A program made the position numbers and the translations under genes. From NCBI GenBank assembly GCA_002417905.1, contig DIDB01000191.1:1-9383 (forward strand): 9,383 bases of DNA. The letters run 5' to 3'. The notes beneath the pieces were generated by a model, which ran no database searches, was not told the DNA's origin, and was given only the letters and a program-made list of their open reading frames with translations. Origin of the DNA: Pseudomonadaceae bacterium UBA5811. Its GTDB lineage: Bacteria > Pseudomonadota > Gammaproteobacteria > Pseudomonadales > Pseudomonadaceae. Of this stretch, positions 6,637 through 9,383 are shown piece by piece. The first letter of the stretch is position 1. Each line of letters starts with the position of its first letter.

Positions 6637-7548
6637 TCAGAATGGTGCGTCACCCTGAATGGTGGTGCGGTGCATGCGCCGCGGCAGGTGATCCGGGCAG
6701 CCAGTAGCCAGATGGATCAGCGCCCGGTTGTCCCAGAACAGCAGGTCATGCTCCTGCCAGCGGTGGCGATAGATGAACTCCGGCCGGATGCTATGGGCAA
6801 ACAACTGATCCAGCAGCCGGCGGCTTTCCTCATCCACCAGCCCCTCAATCCGGGTCGTAAAGCTTTCACTGACAAACAGCCCCTTGCGGCCGGTCTCCGG
6901 ATGGGTCCGGACCACCGGATGCAGTACCTCCTTCACCTCCTCCAGCTGGGCGCTGGTCAGGACCGGCCGCCAGTGATCTCCATGCCGGGGCTGGTGGTAC
7001 GTGGCCGTATAGGAATGGTTGGCCTGCAGGCCATCCAGTCTTCGCTGCACTGGTTCAGGCAACCGCTCATAAGCCAGCTGCTGATCAGCAAACAGGGTAT
7101 CTCCGCCATCCTCCGGCAGCGTCCGGGCATGCAGCATGGCGCCCATGCTGGGTAATGCCTTGTAGGACAGGTCGGAGTGCCAGAATTTTCCGGCATCGCC
7201 CAGTCCGACCGGCTGGTGCCGTTCGTCCAGGATATTGGATATCACAAAAACTTCGGGGCGGCCGGGCAGCAGAAACTGCCGGAGTACATGGATCTGCAGC
7301 TCGCCAAAAAGACGGCTGAAGCGGACCTGCTGTTCCGGCGTAATGCTCTGGTTGCGGAAAACCAGCACCTTGTAGCGCAAAAAGGCCCGGTAAATACGGG
7401 TAAAGTCCTCAAGGCCCAGAACTGATCCGGTATCAAGACCCAGTACTTCTGCACCTAGCACTTCGTCCTTGAAAGGGCAGATTTCAAAGGACTGGACCGA
7501 CTGGACGGGAAAATCACTCAAAACAGAAACAGGCTTGACACTAGCCAT
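6637..7548 (-). CDS. TauD/TfdA-family Fe(II)/2-oxoglutarate-dependent dioxygenase
   Basis: A 303-residue cytoplasmic non-heme iron oxygenase that couples 2-oxoglutarate decarboxylation to hydroxylation of the substrate; relatives acting on sulfonates or alkyl sulfates release sulfite or sulfate plus an aldehyde. The iron ligands are His124 and Asp126 in FWHSDLSY and His279 in DNRALIHL. Thr151 in GGDTLFAD and Arg290 match the 2-oxoglutarate contacts. Aligned from memory with E. coli TauD, His87 and Arg294 match His70 and Arg270, which bind the taurine sulfonate, while Tyr73 and Asn95 are replaced by Arg90 and Gly120. This supports an anionic substrate other than taurine. The blocks HPVVRTHPETGRK, SFTTRIEG, FAHSIRPEF and TTIQGD are family-typical. 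ATG 7548 has GGAG six bases upstream; an in-frame ATG at 7599 would add 17 residues. It is the first gene after the large intergenic region and appears to lead the transporter operon. Alternatives: an AtsK-like alkylsulfatase or another TfdA-like enzyme. Confidence 0.93.
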   Translation of the reverse strand: MASVKPVSVLSDFPVQSVQSFEICPFKDEVLGAEVLGLDTGSVLGLEDFTRIYRAFLRYKVLVFRNQSITPEQQVRFSRLFGELQIHVLRQFLLPGRPEVFVISNILDERHQPVGLGDAGKFWHSDLSYKALPSMGAMLHARTLPEDGGDTLFADQQLAYERLPEPVQRRLDGLQANHSYTATYHQPRHGDHWRPVLTSAQLEEVKEVLHPVVRTHPETGRKGLFVSESFTTRIEGLVDEESRRLLDQLFAHSIRPEFIYRHRWQEHDLLFWDNRALIHLATGCPDHLPRRMHRTTIQGDAPF

Positions 7549-7554
7549 GGCTAA

Positions 7555-7558
7555 CTCC
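7555..7558 (-). promoter_or_regulatory. Ribosome binding site of the dioxygenase
   Basis: GGAG on the minus strand, six bases before ATG 7548, which gives a product of normal family length. A stronger GGAGGAG at 7614-7620 is 14 bases before an in-frame ATG at 7599, too far for efficient use, so the shorter form is preferred but the longer one is not excluded. Confidence 0.45.
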
Positions 7559-7697
7559 ACAAACAACAGGCAGAAATCTGTCGAAAAAGGAAGAGCCATG
7601 CCCTGGCCGGCGGCTCCTCCAGTTTTGGTGAGGAATCCGCACGGCTCAAGGGTTATCCGTTCAGTACGTGCACTAACAATCTAGTGGAATCAGAAAC

Positions 7698-7762
7698 CGG
7701 AACATAATATTCATTCGGAATATTTTTATAATAAAATCGGAACAAGCCTCTCCCCCGGAATA
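7698..7762 (+). repeat. Four CGGAAYA direct repeats
   Basis: CGGAACA at 7698, CGGAATA at 7716, CGGAACA at 7738 and CGGAATA at 7756, all in the same orientation on the plus strand. Start-to-start distances are 18, 22 and 18 bases, about two helical turns each. The fourth copy also sits in a short palindrome (CCGGA-ATA-TCCGG, 7755-7767). Regular spacing just upstream of an operon suggests binding sites for a regulator or an iteron-like operator; the regulator is not in the window. Confidence 0.5.
7706..7724. promoter_or_regulatory. 7-bp inverted repeat, candidate operator
   Basis: AATATTC (7706-7712) and GAATATT (7718-7724) form a perfect inverted repeat around ATTCG, in the AT-rich core of the gap before the dioxygenase. 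The TTC-N5-GAA symmetry suits a dimeric regulator. It overlaps the second CGGAAYA repeat. CysB/Cbl-type LysR regulators usually control sulfonate operons, but I cannot match the site to a defined consensus. Confidence 0.35.
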
Positions 7763-7779
7763 TCCGGCCAGAACAGCAC

Positions 7780-8820
7780 TCAGGGTGCAGGGTTAGGCTG
7801 GTTGCAATGAATTTTTTCAATCTCTGCCAGCAGCACATCATCCAGCCTGAGTTCCAGACTGGCCAGGTTGCTACCCAGTTGCTCAAGCGTGGTCGCCCCG
7901 ATGATGTTGCTGGTGACGAAGGGTTGTTCGGTGACATAGGCCAGGGCCAGCCGGGCCGGATCAAGACCATACTCCCGGGCCAACCGGACATATGCCGAGG
8001 CGGCGCTCCTGGACTGCGGACTGTCATAACGTGTGAAGCGCTCAAAACGGGTCAGGCGACCTGCTGCAGGTCGGGCGCCGTTCTCGTATTTACCGGAAAG
8101 CAGGCCAAAAGCCAGCGGCGAATAGGCCAGCAGGCCGATCTGCTCACGGATGGCCATTTCGGCCAGGCCCACCTCAAAACTGCGGTTGAGCAGGTTGTAG
8201 GGGTTCTGGATGGAAACCGGCCGGGGCCAGCCATGGGTTTCGGCCAGATGCAGGAAGCGGTGTACTCCCCATGGGGTTTCGTTAGACAACCCGACATGGC
8301 GGATCTTGCCACTCTTGACCAGATCATCCAGCACCGCCAGCGTCTCTTCGACAGGCGTGATATGGGCCGCTGGATCATGCTGGTAACCCAGCTGGCCAAA
8401 GTAGTTGCTCTGACGATCGGGCCAGTGCAACTGGTAAAGATCAATGTAATCGGTCTGCAGGCGCCGCAGGCTGCCTTCTACCGCTGCCATCAGGCTGGCA
8501 CGGTCAAAATGGTTTTTACCATGGCGGATATGGGTGATCCCGTGCCCGGGTGCAGCCGCCTTTGTAGCGATAATCCAGTCACTGCGCCCGCCATGCTGCC
8601 TGAAGTAATTGCCGATGATGATCTCGGTCGCGCCCGCCGTCTCCACCCTGGGAGGCACCGGATACAGCTCGGCCGTATCCATGAAATTGACTCCGGCAGC
8701 CCGGGCCATCCGGATCTGCTCAAAGCCTTCAGACTCCGTATTCTGTTCACCCCAGGTCATGCTCCCCAGAGCAAGAACACTGACTTGCAGGCCACTTCGG
8801 CCCAGTGGTCGGTAAATCAT
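7780..8820 (-). CDS. tas: Aldo/keto reductase, Tas family
   Basis: A complete 346-residue NADP(H)-dependent aldo/keto reductase that closely follows E. coli Tas along its length. Shared blocks are GSMTWGEQN (19-27), AELYPVPPR (50-58), LQTDYIDLYQLHWP (121-134), GKIRHVGLSNET, IQNPYNLLNRSFEVGLAE, LAYSPLAFGLLSGKY, FTRYDS and the cofactor-site IIGATTLEQL near the C-terminus, ending in PAP as Tas does. The catalytic tetrad is Asp48, Tyr53, Lys87 and His132. Such enzymes reduce aldehydes and ketones in the cytoplasm; the physiological substrate of Tas is not settled. ATG 8820 has AAGGA eight bases upstream. It lies 72 bases after another aldo/keto reductase gene and is separated from the dioxygenase by the regulatory gap, so it is probably in a different transcription unit, although read-through is possible. 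It might help dispose of aldehydes made by the neighbouring cluster (inference). Confidence 0.93.
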   Translation of the reverse strand: MIYRPLGRSGLQVSVLALGSMTWGEQNTESEGFEQIRMARAAGVNFMDTAELYPVPPRVETAGATEIIIGNYFRQHGGRSDWIIATKAAAPGHGITHIRHGKNHFDRASLMAAVEGSLRRLQTDYIDLYQLHWPDRQSNYFGQLGYQHDPAAHITPVEETLAVLDDLVKSGKIRHVGLSNETPWGVHRFLHLAETHGWPRPVSIQNPYNLLNRSFEVGLAEMAIREQIGLLAYSPLAFGLLSGKYENGARPAAGRLTRFERFTRYDSPQSRSAASAYVRLAREYGLDPARLALAYVTEQPFVTSNIIGATTLEQLGSNLASLELRLDDVLLAEIEKIHCNQPNPAP

Positions 8821-8854
8821 GGTTCACATCCTTCTGTTTCAGAGCATCGGGCCA

Positions 8855-8878
8855 GGCCGGATGGATAACCATCCGGCC
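8855..8878 (-). repeat. Perfect 10-bp inverted repeat (hairpin) between the two aldo/keto reductase genes
   Basis: Arms GGCCGGATGG (8855-8864) and CCATCCGGCC (8869-8878) around a four-base loop, in the 72-base gap between the genes. The stem is very GC-rich and stable, but no T-run follows on either strand, so a standard intrinsic terminator is not supported. It may be an mRNA stability or processing element, a rho-assisted stop, or a dispersed REP-like repeat. Confidence 0.6.
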
Positions 8879-8892
8879 ATCGGGGACAGGCC

Positions 8893-9383
8893 TCAGGTCC
8901 GGGCGGGTGGCGCCATGAACTGTGGCCCTACCGGATCAGGAATCCGGTGCACAAGGATCTGGTCAATCCGGATCAGATCTTCTGCACTGATCTCCCAGCC
9001 GGACACCCTGTCCACATCCTCAAGCTGACCGGGATGGCGGGCACCCCACAGGGCAATGGCCCGGCTGTGCTGCTGCAGGACCCAGCGCACGGCCAGGGCC
9101 AGCACGGACTGGCCATAATGCTCCCGGGCCAGTACGGCAAGATCCTCCACCGCAGCAAGATAGCCGGCATAACGCGGAGCCTGGAACTTGGGATCAACCT
9201 TGCGCAGATCATCGCCGGAAAACCGGGTATCCGGCTGCATCCGGCCAGACAGCAGTCCCCGGCAGAGGGAGCCGTAACACAGCATGGCCAGATCATGGTT
9301 GCGGGCATATGGCAACAGATCCGCCTCGATACCCCTCTCGAACAGGTTATAGGGCGGCTGAATGCTTGCAACCGGCGCAAATT
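8893..9383 (-). CDS. Aldo/keto reductase, C-terminal part (truncated by the window edge)
   Basis: The last 162 complete codons of an aldo/keto reductase; the frame is open to the right edge, so the N-terminal half, with the catalytic Asp/Tyr/Lys/His tetrad, lies outside. Visible blocks are PVASIQPPYNLFERGIE, then LCYGSLCRGLLSGRM, FSGDDLRKVDPKF, SVLALAVRWVLQQHSRAIAL, the cofactor-site WGARHPGQLEDVD and the ending DPVGPQFMAPP. This pattern belongs to a common NADPH-dependent reductase subgroup distinct from the downstream Tas-like protein, so the pair is not a recent tandem duplication. It is probably co-transcribed with that gene across a 72-base gap containing a hairpin. Substrate unknown. 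Confidence 0.9.
   Translation of the reverse strand, partial: FAPVASIQPPYNLFERGIEADLLPYARNHDLAMLCYGSLCRGLLSGRMQPDTRFSGDDLRKVDPKFQAPRYAGYLAAVEDLAVLAREHYGQSVLALAVRWVLQQHSRAIALWGARHPGQLEDVDRVSGWEISAEDLIRIDQILVHRIPDPVGPQFMAPPART

Larger units (their letters stand above)
7600..7779 (-). promoter_or_regulatory. Upstream regulatory region of the dioxygenase/transporter operon
   Basis: This is most of the 231-base gap between the Tas-like gene and the dioxygenase, the only long gap in the window, and its middle (about 7685-7740) is clearly AT-rich against GC-rich surroundings. I see no gene in it. It holds four CGGAAYA repeats and a 7-bp inverted repeat. Minus-strand TATTAT and TATGTT elements (around 7700-7709) could be -10 boxes, but no good -35 sits 16-18 bases upstream, which would fit an activator-dependent promoter. 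No convincing sigma-54 (GG-N10-GC) element was found, nor a T-tailed terminator for the upstream gene. That the promoter lies here is inferred from position and composition. Confidence 0.45.

Noticed and set aside
7600..7779. Sigma-54 promoter (as in some sulfone/sulfonate regulons)
   Set aside because: I found no GG-N10-GC element with a convincing -24/-12 context on the minus strand.
7807..8868. Long plus-strand open frame (353 codons) opposite the Tas-like gene
   Set aside because: It lies entirely antisense to a well-conserved aldo/keto reductase, its translation has no recognisable motifs, and long antisense frames are common in GC-rich coding DNA.
1..9383. Horizontal-transfer or defence-island signature
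   Set aside because: No integrase, transposase, tRNA, CRISPR or toxin-like genes are visible, and codon and base composition look uniform across the genes; only the 231-base intergenic gap is AT-rich.

Overview
The window is a GC-rich, tightly packed stretch of bacterial chromosome, most likely from a proteobacterium. The best-recognised proteins (a Tas-type aldo/keto reductase, a TauD-type dioxygenase, SsuABC/TauABC-type transporter parts) resemble beta/gammaproteobacterial families, but I cannot name a genus. Every gene I can support lies on the minus strand, so transcription runs from high to low coordinates. There are no tRNA or rRNA genes, insertion sequences or CRISPR arrays.

Layout in transcription order. 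(1) 9383-8893: C-terminal half of an aldo/keto reductase, cut by the window edge. (2) 8820-7780: complete Tas-like aldo/keto reductase, separated from the first by 72 bases that hold a perfect 10-bp hairpin. (3) 7779-7549: the longest intergenic gap (231 bases), partly AT-rich, with four CGGAAYA direct repeats and a perfect 7-bp inverted repeat; it probably holds the promoter and operator of the following genes. (4) 7548-6637: Fe(II)/2-oxoglutarate dioxygenase of the TauD/TfdA family. (5) 6602-5568 substrate-binding protein, 5566-4742 ABC ATPase, 4730-3864 ABC permease and 3767-2760 a second, paralogous substrate-binding protein, together a sulfonate/taurine-type importer. (6) 2749-1307: NAD(P)+ aldehyde dehydrogenase of the succinate-semialdehyde (GabD) subgroup. 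(7) 1286-480: MetQ/NlpA-type binding protein without its own transporter. (8) 462-1: N-terminal third of a GMC-family FAD oxidoreductase, cut by the window edge. From the dioxygenase onward, gaps are 1 to 97 bases, which fits a single operon.

How the genes may work together (inference). TauD-family enzymes hydroxylate the carbon carrying a sulfonate or sulfate ester, and the product collapses to an aldehyde plus sulfite or sulfate. An importer, such an oxygenase, an aldehyde dehydrogenase and further carbonyl/alcohol oxidoreductases in one cluster suggest organosulfur uptake, oxygenolytic desulfuration and disposal of the released aldehyde. The dioxygenase keeps the metal triad, the 2-oxoglutarate arginine and two positions that bind the sulfonate in E. 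coli TauD, but other taurine-contacting positions differ, so the substrate is probably not simply taurine. Three periplasmic binding proteins around one permease/ATPase pair suggest a widened substrate range.

The region looks like a coherent but largely conventional catabolic/sulfur-scavenging locus. The less ordinary points are the repeat array before the dioxygenase, the triple binding-protein arrangement, the MetQ-like protein without a lipobox, and a possible reading-frame slip in the edge-truncated GMC gene.
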